A stretch of DNA of 64,000 bases from Anaeramoeba flamelloides (lineage: Eukaryota; Metamonada; Anaeramoebidae). A program made the translations under genes and the position numbers. The DNA is taken from assembly GCA_027625915.1 (NCBI GenBank), contig JANTQA010000036.1, forward strand, positions 5,539,001 to 5,603,000, given 5' to 3'. Positions 36,780-47,991 of the stretch are shown here, piece after piece (positions within the stretch are counted from its first letter, which is position 1; the number at the start of each line of letters is the position of its first letter). The notes beneath the pieces were generated by a model. The model did not search any database, was not told the origin of the DNA, and saw only the letters and a program-made list of their open reading frames with translations.

Positions 36780-37876
36780 ACAATTTTATCTTTTTTTTTT
36801 TTATTTTTCTTTTTTCTTTGTTTTTAAAAAAATAATAAAAACAATCCTCTTTGACAAAATAATGAACAATAAAACTAACTTTAACATTAAAAAAAATTTT
36901 TTTTTTCCTTTTTAATTACTTTTTTGTTCTTTTAATCTTCTTGTTTCAAAAAGAAAATTTACAGAGTTCAAATACAGGATAAAACTTTGCTTAGTCTGAG
37001 GTACAAATAAATGTTTATATAATCAGACTTTTAACTTTTGAAAAATGAATAAAACAAGTTTTCTCATCATCTTTGTGAATTATTGAAAAAATTATCTTTT
37101 AAGAGATTAGCGTCTAACAAGGAGAAACCAAAGATTAAAGTATGCAATTATTGAGTTTAAATCACCTTAGTGAGACTTCGTTCAAATGTCTCTAAAAAAT
37201 CTATTAGTCAAAGTAATAAAAGTTGTGAATCCTGATCAATTAAATATGATACTTGTATTTGTAAAAAACCCAAGAATTTGAGAAAGAAACCTACACTTCA
37301 ACACAAATTTAAAGGTTGAACCATCAATATTCAGACTCCAAAGTTGCAAAATATTTTTCTTATTTGTGTGAGTTGAGAAAATAAGCATAATATTTTTCTC
37401 GATATGGTGATATTTATAGCACCCAGATTGAAAAATATTGTGCTTAACATCGAAAAAATAAGTCAAATTATGAGTTATTATTTATTGTAATGTGAAGATC
37501 TTCAATGATTAAAACAAAAAAAAAAAAAAATAAAACAAATTCGTAAAAGTTTTTTCATTCATTTTTTTTTAAATCACCAAAGCTAGACCAATTTTTAAAT
37601 AATAAGAACAGTATTAAAAGTAATTACTCTCAACTCAAAAATAAACTTTTTCGAAATTTCATCATATTTAAAAAGTTATTTCCTTCATCTTCTTTAAACT
37701 GTCAAAATAAATAACACTATCCAATAACAATAACTTTTGTTTTCTATTTTTTTTTTAAAAAATCAAAAAATGGTTAAAAAAGAACAAAAGAAAATTTACA
37801 TTTCTTCCATATTTCTGTTTCTTCTATTCTTTATATTTTGAGATTTTTATGAAAAAATTCAACTTTTTATTTCTCA

Positions 37877-37912
<36 letters not shown>

Positions 37913-38768
37913 CAATAATACTCAAAAACAGTAGAGTATCATCAAACAAAGCATTTATTTCAATAATTAACTAATTTAAATATACATTTAAAAAAGATTC
38001 ATTTTTTCATCTTTGTTTAATTTTGATTTTACAAAAATTAATGAAGGAAATTTAGACTACAATTTTTGAGGATTATTTTGAATTTAATCGTAGATTTTAA
38101 TTTTGGATCAAAAATATTTCGGAAAACACTCTTTTTTTTTTTACATCAGTTTTATCAATTAAATTTTTTTCACTTATTATTTTGATTCTTGTTTTGGTTC
38201 ATATACTTTTAAGATCTTGGTTAAGGTAATTTTAAATTCAAATCAAAAACAAAGACAAACATTGAAAAGATAAAATCCAGATTGTTTGTTGTGCTCTTTG
38301 CCACATTTCTTTTTCGTCTTGATCAAAAAATTTGCTCATTTTTACAGAAAGTGTAAAAAAAATTCATTTTGATTAAAAATGTTAAGAGTTTAATCAAAAT
38401 TTCGAAAACCTTACATTTCATATACAAAAAATCATTCAAACAATTTAGATTTAGATTTTTAATCAAAATAGAATTGTAAAAAATCTAAAAGAAATTTATT
38501 AAAACGAAAAAAAAGTTTTGATTATTTATTTTTGAAAAGATTAAAAATTTTTTTTTTCAAATAATCGAAAAGATAATAAATGGTTTTATTTTTTTATCAT
38601 TTTAAAAATTGAAATACACATAAAAAATTAAAATTTTAATTGAATCAATGTTTATTTTATCATTTCTTTTTGGTTGTATTTTTTTATTTTCTTTTGAATA
38701 TTCTCACATTTTATGAGTATTCAATATTTTAAATCAAAGTATTATTCTGAAAAAATACAAAAAAAAAC
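36780..38768. other. Intergenic between convergent Rac and phosphatase genes
   Basis: The two genes end towards each other. Contains a partial family R repeat at 37105-37380 (starts GAGATTAGCGTCTAACAAGG) and an A-rich run near 37879-37902. No gene seen. Confidence 0.5.
37105..37380 (+). repeat. Partial family R repeat
   Basis: It matches the 5' part of family R: GATTAGCGTCTAACAAGGAG, then TTCAAATGTCTCTAAAAAAT, then TTTAAAGGTTGAACCATCAA and CTCCAAAGTTGCAAAATATT. It is cut off before the coding-like tail. Confidence 0.55.
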
Positions 38769-41700
38769 TTACAAGAAATATTTTGGAATTGACATTTTGA
38801 CTTTGACAATTCTTTTTTCTTTTGGAGCTGCTTTAAAAGTTTTAAATTGTCTTGTCAGATTTTCACCGATTTCTAAAATTGCTGCAATATTACCACTTCT
38901 GTAAAAATAATTTGGGGCTGACCATACAGTAACGAGTGACTCATCAAACATATATTGAAATCCATCCATACACAACTGATGTGCTCTTGTTATTAAACTA
39001 AGTCCATTTGTCCTATTGAAATTTTTTACTACTTCATTACCAAAAATAAATCCAGCACCTAAAAATCAATAATAAATGATAAGATAAAATATTTGTTTTT
39101 TAAAATTTAGTTTGAAGTTATTGTTTAATAATTAATTTCCCAATCAGCCAAGTTAATAAAAAAATAAAAAATTTCTATTGATTGATTTTTTTGAATTACA
39201 AATATTAAAGAAAATTAATTTAAAAAAAATGAAGAACAAAAGTAGTCAAAAAAACATATAATGAAAAAAAAAATTTTCAATGTGGTTTCTCTACAAAACC
39301 TAAACCCCAATTCAAAATTTTTAACACACCGAAATTCGATTTGTGAAAAAAAAAAACTTATTTTTTGTTTTGTGAGTATTGTAATTTATAAACAAGTGTT
39401 AACATTTCAATTAACGAATGGTTCTGATTTGGTATTTCTTCTTGAATTCATTAAATAAATAATTATCAATACAAATAAATCAAGGGTGTGTTAAAAATTT
39501 TGGAAAGAAGCAAAACAAAAAAAAAATACATTGGTAAATTTGTTGAAATTCTATTAGGAATATTGATCGATCAAAGGTTAGATACTACCAATTAATTTTA
39601 TTTGAGTTCTTCTATTTGGAACAACTCGACTTTAACATAATATCAATTGTTGAAAAATAATTTTGATCGAACGAAACAAGTTACGTAATTCCAAAAATAA
39701 AATGAAATGCAAACAAAAACTAAAAAGATGAAAAAATGATTTTAATATTTTACAAAAATCAAAATTATTTCCAATTTGATTGAAATTGTATTATTGTGAT
39801 TGTTTGGAACATTTTAGTTGTGTGGAAAATTTTGAATTATAGTTTAGATGGTGGAATATCCATGTGAACAGGCTCCATTTTTAAATAACTATTTATGGAA
39901 AAAAAAATACTTGATAAAAAGTTTTTTTTTTCCCTGAAAATGAGAGAACTAAAAGTTCAACTGTTTGCCGTTCGATTTTCCAGAATTCAAAAGAATTGAG
40001 TAAAATCTTTGATTTTTCTCTATTCTTTTGAATTCTGGAAAAACCACCCTTAAGTTTTATTGGGGTTTCTTGTTTTGATTGGGAAATCAATAGATTTTAT
40101 AGATAAAACCACAAGAATACACTCTAAGGCACTCTCCATTAGGTTTCCCGAAATTCAAACGAATAGAGTATAACCAAAGGTTTTAATTGATTCTTTAGAA
40201 ACATGAAAAGTCTCCTATAAGTTTTTTTAAAGTTTTCTTTTGATTGGAAAATCAATAGATTTTCGTTAGGTTTTTTTTTATTTTTTTTGTGAAGTGTTCT
40301 ATTGATTTTCCAAATAAAATAGAAACCCTCAAAAAAACCTAGAACACTTCACAAATAAATAGAAAACCTCAAGAAAACCTAGAATACTTCACAAATAAAA
40401 CAGAAAACCTCAAGAAAAGCGCTGTTAGTTTTTTTTCAATTTAAGAAATCAACAGAAAATTTATTTAATTTTCGGCTTATTTCTCAAATTAAAAAAAACC
40501 GCCGTTAGCTTTTCCAGAATTTAAAAGAATTGAGTAAAATCTTTGATTTTTCTTCATTCTTCTGAATTCTGGAAAAGCTAGGCACTCTACGACACTCCAC
40601 AAAAATATTTTGCAATAATCAAAAACCAAAAATAAATATTTATTAATCAAAAATATTTAAGCAATCCATCAAGTTCAACAATTCTAAAATTCAGAACATT
40701 TACCAATTGCTTAAATAGATACTACTAAGTAATCAATAAAAACTCAAATAAATTTTGTCCTTTATGCTTATTATATGAACATAAAGAAATAAGAGAAAAT
40801 ATTGATCATTTTTTATGGGCATTTCCTTCCTATACAAAAGATAGTTTGATTATTCAAAATAAATTAAAAAAAATAAATCTTAATGAAACAATTTTAAACA
40901 CAAGACAGCTTAAAATTATTTTCATTAATAATAATCGTGAAATCTATGATTTTACGCATAAAAAATTACTGAAAGAGGAATTTAAGTAAAAGGGCACTTA
41001 ATGTGTAATTTACACTTCCCCAATAAAAAAAAAAAAAAATACAAAGAATTTTAGAAAATATGTAAAAAGATTTTTACCTCTAGGGGACATTCCCCAATTT
41101 TGAATAGATTCAGGATCAGACCAAAGCATATCAGACATTGGACCTTCATGTGGTAATTCTTGTTTACGGTTAATTAATGAAATCTTTAAGAAAAGAATAA
41201 TAATAAGATAATTTGTTAAAATTAATAACAAATAATTAAATGTAAAAAATTTATTTTTAATTCCTTCAAAACGAGAATTAATAAAATTAATAAACAAAAA
41301 AAAAAAAAAAAAGAAACAAACTTGGTTGATTGTCTTTATTGATGGAGATAAGCCACCATGTACAGAAAAAATAGAATTGCCAATTAATGCTGTTAAAGAA
41401 AGATGATCAAATACTTCTGTACAATATCTCCACACATTACCATTACCGTATTTTTTTACACATTCCAAATAGAAACCATAAACTTTTGTGATTTGCCTAC
41501 ATTCATGATTACCACGTAGGATTGAAATCCTTCTTGGGTTTTTAACTTTTAATGCAAGGAGATACAGAAACGTTTCTAAAGAATAATACCCTCTATCAAC
41601 AAAATCACCCATGAATAAGTAATTTGTTTCAAATGGTGAGCCACCCAAATCAAATAATTCAACTAAATCAAAAAATTGGCCATGTATATCCCCACAAATC

Positions 41701-43404
41701 TGATTTTTTAATAAATAAAAATGAAAAATGAAAAATGAAAAATTTTTTTGAAATAAGAGAAATATAATAATAATTTTAATCAAGAAAATTTAAGTTTAGT
41801 TTAATTTTTATTTCAAAAATTATTATTAAACAACACAATATTAATTTTTTTTTCTAGATATAACAAAAAGTATTGATATTTTTTCAAATTTTTAGAATCC
41901 AAAATCAGTGCTTTATATATATATATATCACAGGTAGTACATTTTTTCATTATAAAATCACGAATGACTGATAAAATCGCGTTTTTACGAATTTTTTAGA
42001 TGTTTTTTTGTTTAATTTGTTCTTTTATTTTTTTATTTTTTGAAAAAGTTCTCGAATTCTTTTGAAATCATACTTTTCGTTTCTGGGATGTGAAAAAATG
42101 CAAACGAAAAAACTTGTTAACAACTAAAAAAAAAAAACAATTCTATACAGATAGGACATAATTGCCTTAAAAGCCTTGTAAAACAATGGGAATTCGGGAT
42201 TTTCCATTTAAGTGGGAGGCTTTGCATTTTAAAACCATGAAAATGGTTTGATTTTCTATTTTGAAAATACCAAAACAATACAAGGTAGGTTTTCGGTTTA
42301 AAACTCTTGAAAACTATAAACTCTTTAAACACTGAGAAAAAGAATTATTTTTTTTTAAAAAAAATTACTTGTTGGGGAAGAAAAGTGGTCAAAATTTAAC
42401 TTTTTTACCAATTCCAAATTAGATCGGCTCACCTAATTTTTTTGTGTTTTGATTACATATATTTATATCAGACAAACGAATTTTACGCGTGTAAAATGTG
42501 TTTCATGAAATCAAAAAAATCGTCATACCTGTGATATATATATGTATATGTCAATAAATTAAATGTTTGATTTTTTCTTATCCAACGTTATAAGATTTTT
42601 GTGAAAGAATAATTTTTTATATTTAAAATAAAAAAAAAGAATATTCAATTTATTTTTTTAAGATTGTTTGAAAGAATCTTTAATACAGAAATTATTATAT
42701 AAAAGATAAATTTAATTATGAATAACAATATTTAAAATCAAGACTCGAGTTTTTTAAAACATCATAATTTAACAAAAAATTATTTTGATTTTTTATTGTT
42801 TTTTCTTCGAGATTATTTCAAGAAAAGTGCAAATCAGATTTCAAAATGGAAAGTGATCTAAATTGTTTTTATTGGTTTGATTGATAAAAAAATGATGAAT
42901 CCTTCTTTAAATTTAATTTGTATTTTTCTTTTAACTGATTTCACTTTTTGTTTTCAGGTTCTATTAAGTTGGTAATTAAAAATCATGTTTTACTTTTTTT
43001 CTACAACTACTACATAGAATTAAAATCGGAAAAAAATGTTCTTTTTTTCTTAAAAAAAGTTTCAAATTATTTGAATTATGACGAAAAATAGTTTTGAATT
43101 TTATTTTAAGAATGTTAATACATTTAAAAATAACCATTATAATTGTATTATTGCTGAAATTTTATTTCTTTATAATATATACATATATTAATATTTGATC
43201 ATCTATTAAAAAAATATCTTTTAACCTTTTATTTATTTTTTTTTAATAATGATAAAATTTAATCCCAATAAAAAAATCTAATTTTTGAATTTTTTTTTTA
43301 TAATTATTTTTGACCAAAGATTTTGTAACGTATACTGGAATATCTAAATTTGTATTAAATATATCGACTATCTGAATAATCGGTTTATAATTTCTCGTAT
43401 CATA

Positions 43405-43444
<40 letters not shown>

Positions 43445-46209
43445 GGATGTTTGAAAAGAAGTGAAGAATAAGAGTTTTCAAAAGTAGAACAAAAAACGGT
43501 TTAAAGCATTTATAGTAGTGAAAAAAATACCGTACATGAAAAAAATACCTGTCAAGATTTTTAATTGTTAACATTAGGAAAATTGTTGTGTGATTGCCAA
43601 TTTTTTTCTGAACAAAGTAATAAACCTCCCTAAAGTTCATTAAAGTGGTGTGTCTATAGAATACTCAAGTAATTATTTGATAGCCATAAGTAGATCACCT
43701 TTTTTTGAAAAACAATCGAGTTTTATAGAGGTTTACTATTGTTTGGAAAATGATAATTTTTATTCTTGTTTTTTGATTTATTGAATGCTCTTTTGAACAA
43801 GTGTAATTTCTTTTAATCATCATTCTAATAAGTTGGTGAGTTATAATTTAAAAAGTTTGTTTCTTAAATAAAAGGATTTGATTTTAAAATATTGGCAATC
43901 ACACAACAATTTTCCTAATGTTAACAATTAAAAATCTTGTCAGGTATTTTTTTCATGCCTGTGATTTTTTTCACTACTAAACTAAATTCCAAAAATTTGG
44001 ACACACTTTAAACGGTTGAAAGAATATCAAAACTACCCAGATTACATTCAATTTGGAAATAATTTTGATTTTACAAACTATTTCATTTTTTGTCTTTTTT
44101 GTTTTGTTTTCATTTCCATTTTTCCAGTTACCTAATCTGTTTGGTTAGATCTGGAATTTTTTTTCGATGGTTGATAGAAGGTTAAGTGTTGATTTTTTTC
44201 AATTGAAAAATTACATACAAATGGCAGATGGTATCTTACCATTTGATCGAGCAACAATTGTTGGTGAAATATCAACAAATTTACCTTTATATTTTTTTGT
44301 TCAGCTCATTTCATTATTTTGAACACACAGATTTTAATTTTTTCATTTTATATTTTTTTTGTTTTATTTGGATTAAAATGATTACTTATAAAAACATTAA
44401 TACTGGGTTACTTAAATGTGGCTTTATATTAAGTTTCGAAAAATATAATAAATTGTTTTTTTTTTTTTACCTATTTTTGATTTTGGGTGTGTACAAATTT
44501 TTGGAATGGCGTTTAGAAAAATCACATACAATTAGTTGATGGTATCCTATCATTTGATCGAGCAACAATTGTTGGTGAAATTTGAACAAATTTACCTTTA
44601 TATTTTTTTGTTCTGCTCGTTTCATCATTTTAGACTAATACACGGATTTTAATTTTTTCGTTTTATATTTTTTTCGTTTTATTTGAATAAAAATGATTAC
44701 TTATAAAAACATTAATACTAGTTCAACTTAAATGTGAGTTTTCTATTATGTTTGGAAAAATACAATAAATTGTGATTTTTTTTGCCATTTTTGATTTTGG
44801 GTGTGTCAAAATTAATGGAATGGTGTTTATAAGGGAAAAAGATTATTAGTATTCTTTCAAAGTTTTTGTTTTCAATTTTTTAAAGTGGCTATATTGAAAT
44901 TATATGAATATTTTAATATTTACAGCATCTATAAACTGGCCAGATAGGTACAATTTTTGATGCAAATCACCGAAATTTAGGGGTTGTTGTAATTTCCTAA
45001 AATTTCAATTAAAATAGGATCTGTTTTATAATTCTGATTCACAATACTTTAGTTAATTGAAAAATCAAAGGAACAAATTTTAGTTCAGGTTCAAAAACAA
45101 ATTAAAATTATTCTAAAGCAGAGCAATTACTGATAAATTCAAATTTATTTTATTAAATTTTTAGTTCAGTTTCCATTTTTGAATCCCAATTGAACTCAAC
45201 AAATAAAACAACTCAAGAGAAAGAATCTTTTGAAAGCCAAGCCAATTTTATAAAGTTTCTTCTGATTTTAACGTATATAATAAATTAATCAAAGCTTGTG
45301 TAAACATATTTGTAAAATGAAAAATGAATTAAAAATTTTCAGATATTTCTTTGAATCTATCAGTCTCAAAAAAGGTTCGAAAAAAGTTTTCTAAAGTATC
45401 TACAAAACAGTAAAGAAAGATCATTCGAACCTATTCTGATGACTTTGTTCGAAACTTTTTTGTCACACTTTTTTAAAACAATATTGATGGTGAATTAAAT
45501 CACAAAAAAAAACGGAAGAAAACCAAATTTAATGTTTTAAAAAGTAAAAAGTTTTTCAAAAGATCTTTTGAAAAACTTTTTTTGGAAAAAGAAATGAAAG
45601 TTTTGTTCTTTTTATTTTTCAACAAACAATAAAGCCCCAGACACTCTTTTTTAAAATTTTCATTCTCTTTTTTTTTATTCTTTTTAGACACAATGAAAAA
45701 AAAATAAAAAAAAAAAAAAGTGTGGATCTTTAGTTGTAATTAAAGCCATCAAAAAAAAAAAATCTTGAGGCTAGTTGAGTGTTTTGTTTGTTTTTGAATT
45801 TTCTTCTCATCTTAAATTATAATTTTTTATATTTTTTTCACAGGCATAATTTTGGTTTGTTTTATTTCTTTTTAATGAATAAGAGGAAAATGAAGATCTT
45901 TTTCTATTTGGAAAATTAATATTTAAAAGGTTTGTAAAACTCAACAAAGAAATTGCACAAGTTTTTAGGTTTGTGTTTTTTTTTGAATTTGTGTTCATTT
46001 CCGTTTTTTAATTCTCAAAACTCGAACAAAATAAAGAATAAAAAAGAAAATAAAAAAAAGTAATTATTTACGGTAACTGGTGGAACAATCCTTAGAACGT
46101 TTGCTTCTTCAATTAAGATTTCGATCGCTTTATTACAAAGTTGTTTGATCTCATATTCTGAAGGTGTTTGGCATTTAGATAATACTTCAATTACTTTGTC
46201 TATGTCCAT
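38769..46209 (-). CDS. PP2A-family Ser/Thr phosphatase catalytic subunit, PP4-like, four exons
   Basis: 303 aa, the normal length for PP4/PP6. Exons: 46209-46072, 41699-41322, 41183-41078 and 39058-38769, all GT-AG with matching phases (0, 0, 1). All metallophosphatase motifs are present: [31 protein letters not shown]. The C-terminus YFL is the methylation tail that PP2A-type enzymes use for subunit assembly. It reads closer to PP4 ([35 protein letters not shown]) than to PP6, though GYYSLETF and [13 protein letters not shown] also match PP6. Two usual Cys in the beta12-13 loop are changed: YCYRCGN is YFYRSGN here, so the first Cys, which reacts with microcystin in relatives, is Phe. Introns 1 (4372 bp) and 3 (2019 bp) are filled with mobile-element debris; intron 2 is 138 bp. 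Expected to act with regulatory subunits not seen here. Confidence 0.93.
39300..39847. mobile_element. Family M element, copy B, with an inverted inner segment
   Basis: The ends read CTAAACCCCAATTCAAAATT and the inverse (AAAATTTTGAATTATAGTTTAG). The copy as a whole runs opposite to 50092-50635, but the inner segment of about 100 bp (GTAATTTATAAACAAGTGTT to GAATTCATTAAATA) is in the same direction as in that copy. The segment is bounded on both sides by inverted TTAACACACC sequences. It lies in intron 3 of the phosphatase gene. Confidence 0.7.
39960..40600. repeat. Composite hairpin/tandem repeat block
   Basis: Two hairpins (TTTTCCAGAATTCAAAAGAA...TTCTTTTGAATTCTGGAAAA) at 39975-40045 and 40510-40577 flank a block of repeated TATTGATTTTCCAAATAAAA / AGAAAACCTCAAGAAAACCT units. 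The right flank is GCTAGGCACTCTACGACACT. Same family as 10192, 22275 and 26160. In intron 3 of the phosphatase gene. Confidence 0.7.
40605..41036 (+). mobile_element. 5'-truncated LINE 3' end (copy 2) with CPLC zinc-knuckle fragment
   Basis: Positions 40756-40989 are open and end in [23 protein letters not shown], then [20 protein letters not shown], then an Asn/Lys-rich tail ending [12 protein letters not shown]-x-C followed by E-H and then H-F-L-W about 15 residues on is the typical C-terminal zinc knuckle of LINE reverse-transcriptase proteins; the last Cys is Phe here. After the stop come about 40 bp and an A15 tail at 41022-41036, as expected for a LINE 3' end. Everything upstream of the knuckle is missing. 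It sits in the phosphatase intron, antisense to the gene, about 40 bp from the exon 3 donor. Confidence 0.7.
41929..42533. mobile_element. Possible element with CACAGGTA termini in phosphatase intron 1
   Basis: CACAGGTA at 41929-41936 and TACCTGTG at 42526-42533 are perfect inverted 8-bp ends, both flanked outside by ATATATATAT. The interior (605 bp) has no coding capacity. The short ends make this tentative. Confidence 0.4.
43408..43441. repeat. (TA)n microsatellite
   Basis: About 34 bp of uninterrupted TA dinucleotides in phosphatase intron 1. Confidence 0.9.
43513..43979. mobile_element. Foldback element with 88-bp inverted arms
   Basis: The left arm 43513-43600 (TAGTAGTGAAAAAAATACC...TGATTGCCAA) is the reverse complement of the right arm 43892-43979 (TTGGCAATCACAC...TTTCACTACTA), apart from a few changes. 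The spacer is 291 bp. The outermost TA on each side could be the target duplication. In phosphatase intron 1, directly abutting the next element. Confidence 0.75.
43978..44830. mobile_element. Diverged family M relative with an internal 310-bp tandem duplication
   Basis: The left end TAAACTAAATTCCAAAAATT and the right end TGGAATGGTGTTTA are imperfect inverse repeats resembling family M termini, with GTGTGT/ACACAC next to them. Inside, 44212-44522 and 44523-44830 are two direct copies sharing CATTTGATCGAGCAACAATT followed by GTTGGTGAAAT. No coding capacity. Confidence 0.55.
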
Positions 46210-47991
46210 TTTTAAATTGTATGACTTTAATTTGGAAAAATAAATCAAAAAAAATAAAAATAATTCTCAAAACAATTCTTCATGTATTTAAGGGATACCA
46301 AAAAGAAATTCATTGTGATTGACACATGTGTCAAAAAATTGTTGGGTTATGTCTTTTATGTCTCAAGATCCAGAAGAACTCTTAAATTTCCTATTTTTGG
46401 AATTAGATATTTTTTTAAAAAGTTTGTTAAGGGAGGAGAGCACATAAATTCAAAATTTTTACTTTTTCATAATTTGAAAGAAGATCAGAAAATAAAATTA
46501 TTTACTTTGGGTGTGACTAGTTGCTTTTTAGGATTTAAAGTACTTGTTGATAAACAATTTATGGAGATTTTTTTTACAACATAAAATAAAATATTACAAT
46601 AGAGAATTAAGTTGATTTGTTGAATTTACTTTGGAGAGTGTTAAGTGGCTTGTTTTTTATTATTATCTCAACATTCTATTCTGAAATTTTATTTTATGTT
46701 GAAAAAAAATCTAAAGAATTGCTTTGAAAGAAAGCACACTTTAAAGACTAAAAATCAAACAAAACCACAACGAAAATAAACACAAAGTTTCGAGATCAAA
46801 TTGTAAGTGTATGAAAAAAAAGTAAAAAATGTTGACTTCTGGTAAAAGACTCTAATTTTGATTGAGCATAGTCTAAAATTTAAAAGGAATAAAATGTGCT
46901 TAATAAAAAATTAATTAAAAATCTACTACCATTTTTAATTAAAAACAACCAAAATCAAGATAGATCCGATTATTTAAAATTTTGTCATTTAATTATTACT
47001 AAGAATGACTGAATGTTTTGTTACTGTAGTGAGGGATTATGGGTATTTTATACTATCAGGTGGTTGTAATATAATGGTAAAAGGTAAAAAAAAAAAAAAC
47101 ATTTCAAAAATTATCTGTTAATAAAAAATCAAAATATAACAATTTTGGTCATGATTCAATCGCGGCCATAAACAAATAAAAAAAAAAAAAAAATATGGAA
47201 ATTTTTTTTTGATTTGTAGAAATAATGTGAATTGATCCAAAAGCTTTAGAAACTTGTCAAATTTTCTTAATAAAAGAAGAATAATTTTAAATTGATATTT
47301 TTGACTTGTTGTTGAACTTTTCCGGATGATAAAGTTGAAGTATATTTGAATCCTTACTTTGAACTCTTTAATTTTTCTATATAAAATGGAAGTGCCTGTT
47401 CAAAAGCGAGTTTCCAAATTTAGAATGTTTTCAAGTGAAATTTTAGAATAGGTTTGTTGGAAAAATAGTTTTTTCTAACACACGATTTTTCCCAAAAAAC
47501 TTCAATTTTGTCACAAACTTGTGACGAAATATTCTTTAAAGCACAATAATTCAAGTAGTGAATATAAAAGTATTGATAATTGAAGACAAAATATGAATAG
47601 TCTTGAAAGAAAGTTTGAAACTTTTCCTTTTTTGAGAAAAAGGTTGTAGTACTAAACGCAAAATAGATCGACTCTGTAAGAAAAAAAGGGTAAAAATGAA
47701 AAAAAAAAATAATTCAATAAAAAGTTCAAGGCTTTTAAAATAAGGATTTTCTCAAATTATTTAGCCAATCTTTGATCTAAAAAACAGTCAAACTACAAAA
47801 CCTAAATAATTTTGGTACACTCAAATCCTTATCTTTCTTGGGAGCCTAACTTAAATTTTCTTCATAAAAAAATTGAATAATTAATAAATAAATTCTTCAA
47901 GATTCTTTTCTCAGGACACTCTCCATAAATTCCTTTTTAAACAAACTAATTTATTAAAATCAAAATCAGAGACTCATTTTTTTCAATTTGA
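46210..47991. other. Intergenic between divergent phosphatase and receptor-like genes
   Basis: A 100-aa open frame at 46282-46584 (+) has no recognisable domain and starts only 73 bp from the phosphatase start; I do not call it. The rest is AT-rich with A-runs near 47090 and 47180. Both promoters must lie here. Confidence 0.5.

Noticed and set aside
39261-39458. Small frame similar to one at 50480-50674 (shared VLTFQL...NGSD)
   Set aside because: The similarity is explained by both lying in family M elements; other copies do not keep the frame.
46282-46584. 100-aa plus-strand frame divergent from the phosphatase start
   Set aside because: No homology that I recognise, and it lies where the phosphatase promoter should be.
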